The notes: generated by a model not told the origin, from the letters alone. DNA of 21,026 nt from Larix sibirica (GCA_004151065.3 NWUY0300016354.1:31027-52052), one strand, 5' to 3'; shown: positions 1 to 11,000, counted from the stretch's first letter. Translations and numbers: made by a program.

Positions 1-1304
1 TGCTAGATATTTTGTATGAAATGACAAATTCAAATAGATTTTTCTTTCTTAAAAGTAATCATCTTTCATTTAAGGTGGAATATAATGAATATATTAATAC
101 ACATAATTCCCTTGTCTTGACCCTTTTAACATGTTCTTGTTTATATTTTAATTATGCTTTCATTTTCTATGTGTTGCCTAACACTATGAGTTGGCTGCCA
201 AGGTGATTATGAAAACTTAAAAACATGGTCATTATATTACTGATGAAAGGTTTCAAGTTTGATTTCTGGTGATGATGTCAATTAGGATATGAGTTCACCA
301 GAGAAAAATGTAAGGGGATCCAGTGGGGGAATAATTTATTTGTTATCATGTTGCATTTTATGGTCATAAAACTCCATTTTATTATTCTATTCTCATGTAT
401 CCTCAATTATGTGCTAAAATTGATTTTAGAACTTAGTTAAGTGAAAGGGGAAGTCTAAATATAAGATCATATTCCTATACCAAAATGCCTCTCTCCTAAT
501 TCCTTTTAACTACATCGTATCTTTGGAAAACTAGGAAAAGGGTGGAGGAAATACTCTTCCCTCTCACTCAGTAATTCATTCATGCAAATTCAAATGGGGA
601 GTGTCTTGGAAAAAACTAACGGCTTGAAGGGAGAAACCTCATCCAAGTCATCATATGAACCATAGAGAGAAGAAAGATATATTTTTGAGTGAAATTATAC
701 ACCATTAGAGAGAATATAGAAACCATTTTAGATACATAAAGGTTTTTTTCATGTTAAGTTGTCAAAAGAATAATAAAATTTATGCCCATTGTTGGAAAAA
801 AAATATAGAAATAGGTAGTGTCTTGGGCACATATTGGTCATACTAAAGAGCATAAAATGGAAGGCCATATTTTAGGAATTAAATAGTGGAGACATGATGA
901 CTTCATGTGTTGTATGGAGCAAGGGATGGGTGTCAAGACTTGTTCTAACTAAGAGATTGAACAAAGAAGTACCAGTGAGTTGCTTACTTAGTATCTTTGA
1001 ATCTTTTAGTGAAAAGAAGCGTGGTTTTGGAAACCATGAAAATTTTCCTCACCATGGTTTTCTCATAGCCCAATATAGGGGTTCCGATTTACATCAGTTA
1101 TTCTATGGCTGTGAGGAAATCAATCCCCCCCACAACAAGTCTCCTTGGAATTTCATCATTGAAAACATAAGTGTACTCTACCTACTAATTATTTATGAAA
1201 TTAATATTGCTCAATCATCATGATTACAATGAATTCATTATCATGATATTTTGAATGAATAATTTGTATAGATTATGTAAACCACGTTTGGCTAAATTAT
1301 ATGT

Positions 1305-1325
1305 TGTGTGTGTGTGTGTGTGTGT
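1305..1325. repeat. TG dinucleotide microsatellite
   Basis: An uninterrupted run of TG units, ten full copies plus a final T, directly visible. It is a simple sequence repeat of the kind that changes length by replication slippage. It lies outside any recognised gene. Confidence 0.97.
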
Positions 1326-1873
1326 TTATGGAATTTCTTGCATGTAATCTTTTAACAAAAGAAATTGTGTGAAATAATGGTTTCTTTACGATTAAAAATT
1401 GAAATTTCAGGATTATAATCCCCGTGTAACTCCTAGATGAGTTTCTAAAAGTTACCATTGGAAAGTTATGAAAATTATCAAAACATGTTTCACATAGATG
1501 CTTGTCATCTTCCTTGTGATTTTATGCTTGCATATTAATAATTTTTGGCATGCACTTCCTTAAATGATTTAAAAATTGCTTCTTTAATGTTTAAGTCTTG
1601 CCATGTCCATTTTGCAAACATAACTTTCAATTTGGAAGACATGTAGCTTGAAGTTTTATGACAATTTTTTTCGAAATGTTTCAATGAATTTGTATGGAAT
1701 TTTGGTATGCATGCAAAGATAAGCACATGATGATATAGTTGAATACCTGAAAATGTGATTTGCATGACCATATTTTTTTTAGAAGGAAGCCATATGTTCA
1801 GATACATATCAGCACCAAACATATCAAATATACAAACTGTACCTCAATAGTTATATGTTGTTTAGTAGACTTG

Positions 1874-2121
1874 CTAGAAATCCAATAGGTTCTTCTGGAT
1901 CACTTGTAGTTGTTGTTTTATCAATAACACAAAATAAAGAATATTGGTCATTCTGATTTTTGGTATAGAGAATCCTTACCTTAGGATGGATGCATCAATC
2001 AAAAATAAAAAATGCCCAGATTTATGTCTAAGAGAAATATGTTGTTTTTCATTCCTATAGAATTTTCTACAGGCCCATTAGGTTGCTATGGATTGCCTAT
2101 AATTATTGTTTTGTCTATAAT
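1874..2121. repeat. Diverged direct repeat pair, about 55 bp, offset 193 bp
   Basis: The segment 1,874-1,928 aligns without gaps to 2,067-2,121 with about 17 mismatches in 55 positions (about 69% identity by hand count). The best shared part runs through TAGGTT, TATGGAT or TCTGGAT and a TTATTGTTTTGTC-like end. It looks like an old local duplication. Translated on the plus strand the two copies share a pattern of Pro-(Ile/Leu)-Gly, then a run of Val or Ile, then Val-Leu-Ser-Ile, but stops interrupt the surrounding frames, so I do not call a gene. Confidence 0.5.
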
Positions 2122-3845
2122 TCAAACTTGGTGATCTAAGTCAACATAGTGTTTTGTAAAGGGAACTCTTAGAGTAGCATTGATGTGATCACTAAAAATA
2201 TCAAATACCCAAATCATCGTTGAAGAGATGTATCTTGTTTTGTATAGCCATAGAAGTTTTCTGAGTTTGCTATAGTTGTTTCTATGGATCCCCCATTGTT
2301 GCAACTACAAATCACCTCTTGTGGCTTATTTTACTTCTTCTTGATGTTTTTTTTTATTACGAAGGTTGGGATGATAATTTAAGAGAGTATTATTTCTCAT
2401 GATTGGAAAATATCATTCATGATTGATGTTATTGATGTTTTATAAAATTTTGATGAATATCCGTATCATTTATATTCTTATAGATTTCCCCTTAAGAGAA
2501 AATAATGAGGCAAAAGGATTGTATGTGAAAAGAAACATTTGCAGAGGATTATGAAGCTTCCATGACCAATGATTTACTTTTATAATTTAAAGGAATAGAG
2601 TGTTTCATGCATTTGATTGGGGATCATTAACCTTAAAACCATGAACCTATCCCCTTGACGATAAAGCAAAGTATAGTTATGGAATAACCTATGTGATTGT
2701 CAAGTTGAATCAATGAAATCTAGATTATGGTTGGGTTTCGTATATATGGTTGAAGAAATTATGCAATTTATGCATAGTTGACATAATTATAGAAATGTTT
2801 TATGAGTCACGTTGTCATTCACTACATTATAATTGAAGGAAAATATTGAATCTATATTGTGTTGTATACTGGAAATTTTTATTTAAGATTAACATGTAAA
2901 GGATTAAAGTTTGACTTATGTTGATTGTTATAAAATTAAATATTATAAAATTTAGTAAGAGAAATGGGCTCTCTTAATTGGAAATTGTCCTACATTTTCT
3001 AATTTTAGTGTATATATTGCTTCCATTAATTAATATTAGATTATAAAATCCCTACTTTTGTTGTTGGTATGACAGATGTTGTGGAAAATTGAATCAATGG
3101 AGAGAAAATCATTATTTCCTTGTAGATTGTGAAAAAGACAATAAATAAAATGGTGATTAGTATTACAAGTGCATAAGTGTTTAATATAATAGATAAATAA
3201 AGGAATACATTTAAGAAAATAACAAAAAGATAAAGCTACTACAACCATCAAATGGAGGGAAGCTTTATAGTTATTGCAAATTTCCACTGGAAGGAATAAA
3301 TATTATTGTATCACCTTGAGGAACGATATTGGTAGATCAAAGTCAACATTCCCTTTGGGAACGGTCTTTTAACTACCCAAAATTCTCTTAGAAAATATTA
3401 TGGATGATGAAGAAAAATTCTTACTCCTTAAAGGAAGGACTCAAGTAAGTATGAATCTTACTAGATATACAATAATATATGAGATGATGATTTTCAATCA
3501 AATCCATATAACGTAAATTTTGTTATAGCATGTTTTTCCACACCAATACAAAATGATTATTTTTTGTTGATATCCATTTATACAAACTTATTTGTCCCCC
3601 TATCATTCAATTCCCTTATCCCTTCTCAGTGAAATCCTTCAAAAACACTTGATTGCATGCACATGTGTGCCATGGAAGTGGCTAGCATGAGTATATGTTC
3701 CATACCTGTGTATAGACGTCATATGAACTGTTTTGAAGGTAAGAAAATAATAAATCCCAGGAAATATGAAAATAGCTTCTTGGTTCTTTAACCATCTCTT
3801 TCCCATAGATAACTACCTAAACTTACCTAACCGCCTCCCCAAAAG

Positions 3846-3853
3846 TATAAAAG
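3846..3853 (+). promoter_or_regulatory. Candidate TATA box (TATAAAAG)
   Basis: TATAAAAG fits the plant TATA-box consensus and stands in a locally less AT-rich stretch (CCTAACCGCCTCCCC lies just upstream), so it is less likely to be chance than other TATA strings in the window. About 30 bp downstream begins a purine-rich leader-like stretch (GAGAAGTTGGAGAGAGAAAC) and the following 2 kb is T-rich on this strand, as plant introns are. It could serve a decayed host gene or the LTR of an unidentified element. No downstream coding sequence confirms it. Confidence 0.3.
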
Positions 3854-4308
3854 AGGCAAAGTAAAGCATGAGAAGTTGGAGAGAGAAACATAACATCCTT
3901 ATTATGATCTTATGTATGTTGAATCACTAGACCCTATTCTCAAGTCTGCAATTGTTCCCCCCAATATCTAGAAATTTGCATTTCCAGTAGTCTCCATCCC
4001 TTTCTCACCAAGAAACTACCATATTGTTTTATTTTGGCATGCTTTTGGAGCTCAAAGGAGGTGTGCATGTGTGTGGCCTGGATTGAGGATCTCAACATTC
4101 AATTCAAAATAGTGCCATAGCCGAGGATAGGTGATATACATCTCGTATTCTATTGTTTATTTTATATAAAGAATTCTCAGATTTCCTGTCTTGCAATGTG
4201 TTTATTTCTTGTGCTTTGTTATATTTTAAATTTAACACATTTATTTGCAATTGAATTATTATATTTGTGATATTCGACTTGTATATTTGTTTCTATTGAT
4301 GATTCTAG

Positions 4309-4370
4309 GTCAATGAAGATACATTTGGATCATAATTTGGAAGAGGCATCTTCCACGGACGTTGGACAAG
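4309..4370 (+). other. Possible small exon, highly tentative
   Basis: A short, less AT-rich island sits between an acceptor-like TTCTAG ending at 4,308 and a donor-like GAG/GTAGAA at about 4,371. It contains an ATG at 4,313 followed by about 20 open codons beginning MKIHLDHNLEEASS. Upstream, at 3,846, is a TATA-like box. The combination resembles the 5' end of a split plant gene, but no protein family is recognisable, the reading frame ends a few codons past the donor, and no later exon can be identified. Chance is a real alternative. Confidence 0.15.
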
Positions 4371-4550
4371 AGGTAGAAATTTATCCCTTTTTCCTTATTT
4401 CTTTTTAAACTATAAATCAATTTAAATTGCATTTTTAGGAATGAATGTTTGAATTGTTGGACGAGAGGTAGAAATTTATCCCTTTTTTCTTATTTCTTTT
4501 TAAACTATAAATCAATTTAAATTGCATTTTTAGGAATGAATGTTTGAATT
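4361..4550. repeat. 95-bp tandem duplication (two copies)
   Basis: 4,361-4,455 and 4,456-4,550 are direct adjacent copies with only two substitutions: GGACAAG versus GGACGAG near the start, and TTTTTCC versus TTTTTTC about 30 bases in. Both copies begin GTTGGAC and end GTTTGAATT. The near identity makes this a fairly recent event compared with the decayed transposons further on. The duplicated unit includes the donor-like GAG/GTAGAA described for the neighbouring possible exon, so that site is present twice. Confidence 0.97.
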
Positions 4551-6700
4551 GTTTATGGGAATTGATTTGTGGTGATCCCACCCAAATATCACTAGGGCAG
4601 TAAATAATCGCAAAACAGAAATGGTGACCCTGGGAAATTTCTCCATTTTTGGGTAGTTTAGGGTTTGTTCCTTTTGATTAATTTCTTGTGTATGTTTGTG
4701 TACTTTTATGGAATTTCATGTTTTAGATTAGTATTTTTTCATCTTAGAACCCTTATAAGAAGAAAAAATATGGGTTTTGGAGGTTAAGAATGATTAGTAT
4801 ACCCACGCTACAATTTACACAGATGCGTATATGTTCCATACAATGCAAAAATTTATGTTTTCTTTGTTTTTCTTCTTATACATGCCTTAGACACTACTAG
4901 AGCATGTATGCGTGGGATGTCTCAAGACAAGCCACATGTGACCTGTTTTTCATTCTTTTTTTTAGTTTGTTTCCATTCAAAGCTGTAAAATGTGGGTTGG
5001 ATTGATTTTAAGTTGACTATAAACCTCTGTAACCTCTATGTTTTTTCCAAAAAATAACTATTTTATAAATCATAAAAAAAATTCAGTTTAGGATTTTTTG
5101 TTTAGATTTATTTTTGTTTATTTGGGATGCTTGTGCGTTTGTTTGGAAATCTGAATTTTGTAAAGAATTTTATTTGTTGTCTTATTTTATTTTCTATTAA
5201 TATCATCATATAAAAAACAATAAAAAAAATTCCTTTCTCTGTAAGTTTTTCCCTTCGGTTGTTTGTTGCAAGACAATTTGAAAAATAAGTTTGTTTTGCT
5301 TGCTTGTTTCTTTACCTTCTTGTGTTTCTTGAATGAGGTGAAACCAAATTTTAAAACATTTGAATTCTTATTTCTTTTTGTTACAAAGAATTAAACGAAA
5401 ACTTAAAAAAAAACATTTTTTCAACCTTATACACATGCTACAGTGTATCAAAGCACGTATATACCTGCATTGCTCCACCGTAGTGTGTATATGAAGAAGA
5501 GACCAAATGCAGGATGCCTTCAGTTAGGGAGTGTATTACACATGTTTTATTAATTTATGTGCATACATTCCCATACGCACCTTACTATGGGAAAAGGTGC
5601 ATATATGTCTTGGTTGGCCCAAAAACAAGGTAAACTTAGAAAAAAAAAAAATACATTATTGGTTTTTTAAGTTTATCATGTCTAGGGGCACTTTGGGAAT
5701 TTCTTAGATTTTCCAAATTCTTAATTTTAAGATTTCAAAATCATCATATAGTGTGTGTTTTTATTAGGCTTTGAAAGAAAAAAAAAATTGACTTTTGCAA
5801 AAAATCATAGTTTATTATCAGTTCATTTAGGAATCTTTTGGCTAGTTTGATTTTTTGGGGAGTGGTTTCATAAAATAAAAGATAATATTGATTTCATTTG
5901 CATTATCTCAATAAAATCATAAAGAATTGCTTGCTTTGGTTATAGTAATATCCTTAAAAAGTATTATCCTGCTTAAAAATTTGAAAGGTTATGCTTGTTT
6001 TTTCTTTCTTTTTGAAAGTTGTTTATAGTCAAGTAACTATTTAAAATGATTAAGTGGTATTTTCCATTTGCATATTGTATAGTTTACATTTAAGAACATC
6101 ATATTTTTACATTTTCACATCCTTTTGAGTAACAACAACCATTAAAACAAACAATTAATCTAAATTTACTAGACCTTTTGGAGTTATAGGGTTCACAAAC
6201 TAGTATAGGGTAAAGCCTTGGACTAGGGTGGAATCAAACACTCTAAGCTTATTAAAATGTGAAACTTAGGTTTCTTCCTTAAGGATATGAAATCCAATAT
6301 CGTAAGGTGTGGTCAGGAAGCTCCTCTCAAGTAGGAGTCAAGGATGAGGTTGTGTGAGGTTAAGTTGAGGAGATTACTACTTTGATTCTTAACTAAGAAT
6401 CTATGGTATTTTGCATGTATGGGGATTTAACTAGTACCATCTTGGGATCCCTGTGGTGCTGTTACTTCTGATATTTCAAGCTTAGTTACCCTACCCATAC
6501 GTCCCGACCATCCCCTGTTCCCCTCGACGCTAACTACAAGTTAGTAGCATTAGTTTCTTACCTTATAATCACCTAGATGACTACAGTGGGATTCTTATGG
6601 TACCTAAAACAAACATTGAGAAAACTAATAGTACCTTTGGAGGGTGTTTCATGTTCTTTTGTTGAATATTGGTTGTGGGAACTAATTAACCCATACTCAG
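4551..6700. other. T-rich non-coding stretch, intron-like or decayed repeat
   Basis: There is no reading frame of note. The strand shown is strongly T-rich, with many poly-T and TTTTTCTT runs, as in plant introns. Three less AT-rich patches interrupt it: 4,565-4,640 (around GTGATCCCACCC), 4,800-4,925 together with 5,430-5,640, where related words such as ACGCTACA, GCGTATATG and CATACGCACC recur, and 6,170-6,540 (around GGTAAAGCCTTGGACTAGGGTGG). These patches look like remnants of transposon LTRs, but I cannot assign them to a family. The frame 6,577-6,777 has no recognisable product. Confidence 0.5.
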
Positions 6701-6890
6701 CTTCATGTTGGAGGAAAGCAACTAGTCGATGCAAGTCAAGTTGGGGGATAAAAGTAAACCAATGTGATTCATTCTAGACATGTTGACCCTATTGAGAAAT
6801 ATAAACGAAAAGGATGGAAGCCTAAGTTCCCTTGTAATATTTTCAAGGGAGATCACCTTACTTACCTATGTCCTATTATTCTAGAGGTAT
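6700..6890 (+). pseudogene. gag: Outer Ty3/gypsy element: gag nucleocapsid remnant
   Basis: The frame read from 6,764 encodes a basic segment (IEKYKRKGWKPKFPC) followed by a zinc-knuckle-like motif with pattern Cys-x2-Phe-x3-His-x4-Cys-Pro. In the gag nucleocapsid of Tat/Athila-type plant Ty3/gypsy elements the expected spacing is CX2CX3HX4C, so the second zinc ligand has become Phe and the knuckle is dead. The basic patch and knuckle would have bound element RNA. Weaker gag-like coding continues upstream to about 6,700 in another frame. The frame is cut at 6,890 by the inner element and resumes in register at 15,488 (protease linker). The outer element's 5' LTR and most of its gag were not found upstream. 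Confidence 0.72.
6886..6890. repeat. Target-site duplication of inner element, left copy (GGTAT)
   Basis: GGTAT lies immediately before the TG that opens the 5' LTR. The right flank after the 3' LTR is GGTAC (15,487-15,491). Four of five bases match, as expected for a 5-bp retroviral-integrase duplication with one later mutation. Confidence 0.75.
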
Positions 6891-7504
6891 TGCTGACACT
6901 AAAATCAACTCGTCTAAATTGTTTGATCCTCCCTAAGTTTGCATTAACTTTTCTAAGTTTCCCATAAAGTCTCCTATATTTATAAATCCCAATATGGTGA
7001 ATGTCACAAGTGTGCATGTTCGTCGAGGAGTTGCGTTTTAGCACTTTTTCTCTAAAAATTCCAAATTCAACAACTTGTTGTCACTTTAAGACCTTTTGCA
7101 TCAAAATTTTCCATTGTTATATCAAGTTTATAAATTGGCTTATCTGGAAATATAGTCTTGTCCTTTCACACATATGGTGTCTTTGATTGTATTCGGAGTG
7201 CTAAATTGTTCTTGTTATAAAACAGAAAAATAGTTAGAAATTGTTATAATAAATTATTTTTTATAATTGATTTTGTTTTAATAATTTTTTTCCAACTAAA
7301 AAATATTGGACTTAAAGCCCAATCTCCAAATTGAATTTCAAATCCATGTTTCATGTCATTTTCAAGTCATAAGTCAAGCTTTAACCATCACATCAACCAA
7401 GTGTCAAGTCTAACATGTAAGCACCATGAAGAGAACCCACAAGTAGATCCCATGGGTCAAATGAATTACACTAAGTATTGATTATGTACGAAATGGCATT
7501 TCCT

Positions 7505-7514
7505 TATAAAAAGG
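7505..7514 (+). promoter_or_regulatory. Candidate LTR promoter TATA box (TATAAAAAGG)
   Basis: TATAAAAAGG is preserved as TATAAAAGG at 12,762 in the 3' LTR despite LTR divergence of over 10%. An LTR must carry its own RNA polymerase II promoter, and this is one of two good TATA matches conserved in both LTRs. Which one set the U3/R boundary cannot be decided from sequence alone. Confidence 0.35.
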
Positions 7515-7982
7515 ATAAATATCAATTATGTGTTGCATGTGGTGTACATCCCATTGCATGTACAATCCTCTAGTAAATATTTATGCAGTGAAGAAGTGCT
7601 AAGATAAATGAAGACATTGGTTATGACCAGTGTTATTTAAATGCCATAATAGTGTCCAAATGTGAAAACACTTACATTGTCAATTTCCAAATGAATATAG
7701 ACATGAGGGTTTGATTATTCCATTGTTAAACAAACATAGGCATTCTGCAACTATATTCTAAAGTTTTAAGTCTGATTCATGATGTATCCGGCATACATTT
7801 CACGGCAGTGAACTAAAAGAAAACCATCGGGCTCATTGGGATTCTTCTAATTGATCTTAAGGTGTAGGTAACCTACCAAAAACCAGTATGACTAGGATGT
7901 TGCATCAACTATAGATTTCTTATAGAGATATGAGCTGCTCCTGTGTGACTATGACAACAAGTGACATATGTTGCTTGAATGA

Positions 7983-7990
7983 TATAAATA
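7983..7990 (+). promoter_or_regulatory. Alternative LTR TATA box (TATAAATA)
   Basis: TATAAATA corresponds to TATAAAAA at 13,241 in the 3' LTR, with well-preserved flanks (CTTGAATGA before, GTTTCATCTT after). This is the second conserved TATA candidate of the long LTR and competes with the one at 7,505. Confidence 0.35.
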
Positions 7991-9866
7991 CTGGTTTCAT
8001 CTTCATCTTGAGCGAGAAGACACCACATTCATCAAGGTAGTTCTCACATAAGCTGATAAGGAGAGTTCCAAGAGGCTAAATCTTGTGCACCACGCATCGA
8101 TTAGTTATAAAATCATTGGTGTCAAGAGAATGTCCATATTATGTGCCAGGTCATGATCCAAGTCACAGTCAAGTCCACAGAAGATGGTATAAAATTCTAA
8201 CATAGCAAGTCAAAATGCCAATTAAGCACCTACAACATAATGCCTAATTGTCATGGTAAGCGAATTGAAGATTGTTCGAATGTCAAATGAAAACATATAT
8301 CGTCCATCAAATACTAAAAACAAGATGCCCAGGTGTTGAGGTAAGTACTTAATGAAGTAACAAGAAGCAATCAAGTGTTATCACAAGTCCCCAAGGTAGA
8401 TTTCAGCATCATACAAGTGCTCAATGCATCGATCAACTAGCAATGCAAACAATTGACCATTGCTAAAATGAAAGTATCTCTTGCCGCTGAAACCTTGAAG
8501 AATACAGTGGACATAGGGTTATTGAACAGATCATTTTTCTAGGAAGCTTACAACATGACTATCTTTTCCTTATTTTCCAAAAAGCAAGAAGAATGAACAA
8601 TGGGTTCTATCAATGCTATTTATTTGATGATCGATGGGACAATTTATTTCTTCGTTGTGAACATTTTGCAACCTATTTTACATATGTGAAATGTGAAAGC
8701 AACACATCACAAGATTCTAGACAAGTTGATAGTGTAGAGGTGCACTTGGAATCTAAGGTTATCGAAGTATTCACTAACTCGAGGTTTTGAAACTTGTATA
8801 GAACCAACCGAGTCCTATAAATTTGATGAAGAATTAAAACATTCATTTCTCTATTTGTGCATACTAATGGTGGATTGAATCAGACTAAGGAAGAATTTTA
8901 GGATCAAATCTAAGGTTTATTGAGTATATCTATGAGAATTGGGCATCAAGTTCAGCAGTCAAATAATCACTTGACAAAAAATGGATATAAATATATCCTA
9001 ATCCCTCTAGAACATGAATAGGTGGACATCATGTTAAATAGAGGTTCTGAGTCAACAAGTAAAGTTTATCTTTACATGTTATTTTTTAACAAGCATATTC
9101 AAGATTTCAGGGAGAGAAGATTATGCCACTTAGTGGGGATATGGCATAGATGATTCCTTGTTTTGTTGCAAGGAATAGGAACAAAAAAGGTAGCAGTTGT
9201 CGAGCCTTCCAAAATTGTGCTATGTTTCTGGATTGATTTCAATTAATTTTCCCCATATTTGAAGATAGCTCAATTCCATCTTTAGGAAGATATTAGAAGT
9301 CAAAGATCAGTTCCCTGGGATCAAGAACAAGTGGAAAACATTTACAAGGATGAGAATATATTAGTAACTAATTAAATTCCATTCTTCAATCACTGAATAT
9401 AGTATTTGATCGAGGGATATTAATATGTCCAAATCAAATGCAAAATTCTGGATCAACATCTATCCAAATAAAATTCAATATTTTCAAGGAATCAAATTCA
9501 GCCAGCAAAGTTAAGATTTATTATGATAATTTTTATTTTCTGAAAACCAATAATTTTAATTTTATATAAAGATCATGGTTTGTATTGTCTTGGGAGAGAA
9601 CCTTCCTCTTAGAAGGAAGCATGGGTTCATGGACGGGTTAAGTTGTACTGTGTAATTCTCTTCACCAAGCTAATATATCAACATTTTTATAATGCTCAAC
9701 GATCTATAATCTTATTGGTTAGATGATGTTCATCTTTTCTTCTTATATTAATGCAGAGATATTTTTTCGAAATGCATTAATTATTGCTCAAGGTCGGATC
9801 TAATTGCAGTAAAGATTCTATTGTGAATTGCTTTTAACTTGAAAAATTGCATTCTTATACATGATT

Positions 9867-9930
9867 CTGAATTAAAACAGTGTTTTAATTTTGGATATCT
9901 GAATTAAAACAGTGTTTTAATTTTGGATAT
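9867..9930. repeat. Perfect 32-bp tandem duplication inside the 5' LTR
   Basis: 9,867-9,898 and 9,899-9,930 are identical 32-bp units running from CTGAATTAAAAC to TTTTGGATAT. Each contains a perfect inverted repeat, AATTAAAAC and GTTTTAATT around a 3-base loop. The 3' LTR has only one copy (near 15,178), so the duplication arose after insertion or was lost there. Confidence 0.96.
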
Positions 9931-10212
9931 CTTCGTGTGAATTTTTAGTTGCCATCCTAAATATTTAGTTCCTTTTTCCTCTACTTGTTTATGTTCATTT
10001 TTTGTTTGGCCTTTCAAGTTGTATGCCAATGAATATATAAAGTACTACTCATTATGTTAAATGTGGCTTATTTTTAATCTCAGATGAATTGATCCCTTCT
10101 GGCCTACTTGGCCTTCCTAATCAACCGAAACCAAAATTATCCCAAATCTAACTGAGGTGCCTTAGATTTTCCCTTTAACACTCAAGGTGTAGACTTTAGG
10201 GATAACATGTTT

Positions 10213-10230
10213 TGGCGCTATTTCCGGGGA
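10213..10230 (+). other. Primer binding site, tRNA-Asp type
   Basis: TGGCGCTATTTCCGGGGA begins 5 bases after the 5' LTR. The complement of the 3' end of plant tRNA-Asp is TGGCGCCGTTGCCGGGGA, the primer site of Athila-like and other plant Ty3/gypsy elements; 15 of 18 bases match. This is where reverse transcription would have been primed. Its position fixes the 5' LTR boundary and the plus-strand orientation of the inner element. Confidence 0.85.
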
Positions 10231-10383
10231 ACGGAGGAACAAAGGTATATTTCCATGGGTGTATGAAAATTAATACATCTAGTTCTTGATGGTGAAAAAG
10301 GACTAGTGACAGAATTGACTGCAAAAAAATTCACCTGGCGACTTCAGGGTTGAAGAATTCATCGACAACTCCATTGATTCAAA

Positions 10384-10929
10384 ATGTCAATATCATTTGA
10401 TGGTGGAATGGTTTCCATTTTGGCTCGAGAGTTTGCACCTTTTCATTTCTCATTTATTCCTGGTTTTCCTAATGATGTACCTATTGTGGATGAGTGGCGA
10501 GATTGTCTTCCCATATTTAGAGAAGGAAAGAGTAACAACGTTACAACACATTTGTTGTAGTTTCATGAAGTTATGCATCAACTGGGAATTTCTCTTGAAG
10601 ATGTGTTAATGAAGATATTCATGTATTCATTGGAAAGAGATGCTCATGATTGGTACCAACCTCTACCTCCAACTAGCAAATATTCTTTGAAATAATTTCA
10701 CGTAGCCTTTAATAAACATTGTAAGAAGTATTTTTCAGTTGATCTTCTTTTTGAGCATTGTTGTGAGGAATTTAAATCCCATTTTAAACATACAATAGTT
10801 AATCCTTCTCTGTGTGTTGATAAAAGAGATCTATCTAATAAATATTTGGCGGAAGATTCAATCACATGTGAATCTTTTTCTAATTCCTCTATCCAAGAGG
10901 AGGATTTGTAGGACAATGTTAAATATTGA
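10384..10929 (+). pseudogene. gag: Inner element: gag capsid region, broken by stops
   Basis: One frame from the ATG at 10,384 encodes a Gag capsid-like protein of Tat/Athila type. Recognisable parts, in order, are a REFAPFHFSFIPGFPN start, a DEWRDCLPIF segment, a FHEVMHQLGISLEDVLMKIF helix, and the SLERDAHDWYQPLPPTS motif followed by FHVAFNKHCKKYF, the usual (Leu-x-x-x-Ala-x-x-Trp)...Phe core of retrotransposon gag. The frame is interrupted by stops at 10,558 (TAG), 10,693 (TAA), 10,909 (TAG) and 10,927 (TGA), so it is dead. Gag would have formed the particle that packages element RNA. An in-frame TGA at 10,375 precedes the ATG, which supports this start. Downstream, coding-like sequence shifts frame into the acidic tail. 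Confidence 0.85.
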
Positions 10930-11000
10930 GTTGATGATAGCCAGATTAAAAATGGTTGTGACATTGTTTCAGATAATGAATTGTTTCTCCTAATGTTAGT

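Larger units (their letters stand above)
1..3640. other. AT-rich intergenic or decayed repeat DNA, no gene recognised
   Basis: No reading frame here shows a domain I recognise. The longest plus-strand frame (894-1,223, 109 codons) and the minus-strand frames at 1,535-1,822, 2,122-2,304 and 3,036-3,287 have no family motif, no convincing splice context and are of a length expected by chance in DNA this AT-rich. Two features stand out and are listed separately: a TG microsatellite near 1,305 and a diverged duplicated 55-bp segment at 1,874 and 2,067. The rest is probably very old transposon debris or unique intergenic DNA, but nothing in it identifies a source. Confidence 0.6.
6891..10207 (+). 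repeat. 5' LTR of inner element (about 3.3 kb)
   Basis: It starts TGCTGACACT and ends GGATAACA, the canonical TG...CA ends. It aligns along its whole length with about 12,152-15,486. In the well-aligned stretch starting AATCCCAATATGG (6,983 and 12,246) I count about 28 mismatches in about 220 positions, mostly transitions. Compared with the other LTR it carries a private 32-bp tandem duplication (9,867-9,930) and lacks the 80-bp duplication of the 3' copy. It contains one frame of 65 codons (8,593-8,790) that is disrupted in the 3' LTR, so it is not treated as a gene. Confidence 0.9.

Noticed and set aside
894-1223. A 109-codon open frame on the plus strand as a small gene
   Set aside because: There is no recognised domain, no promoter context and no homologous copy in the window; this length arises by chance in 21 kb of AT-rich DNA.
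8593-8790. A 65-codon frame inside the 5' LTR as an LTR-encoded protein
   Set aside because: The corresponding part of the 3' LTR (about 13,853-14,060) has insertions and stops that break the frame, so there is no sign of coding constraint.
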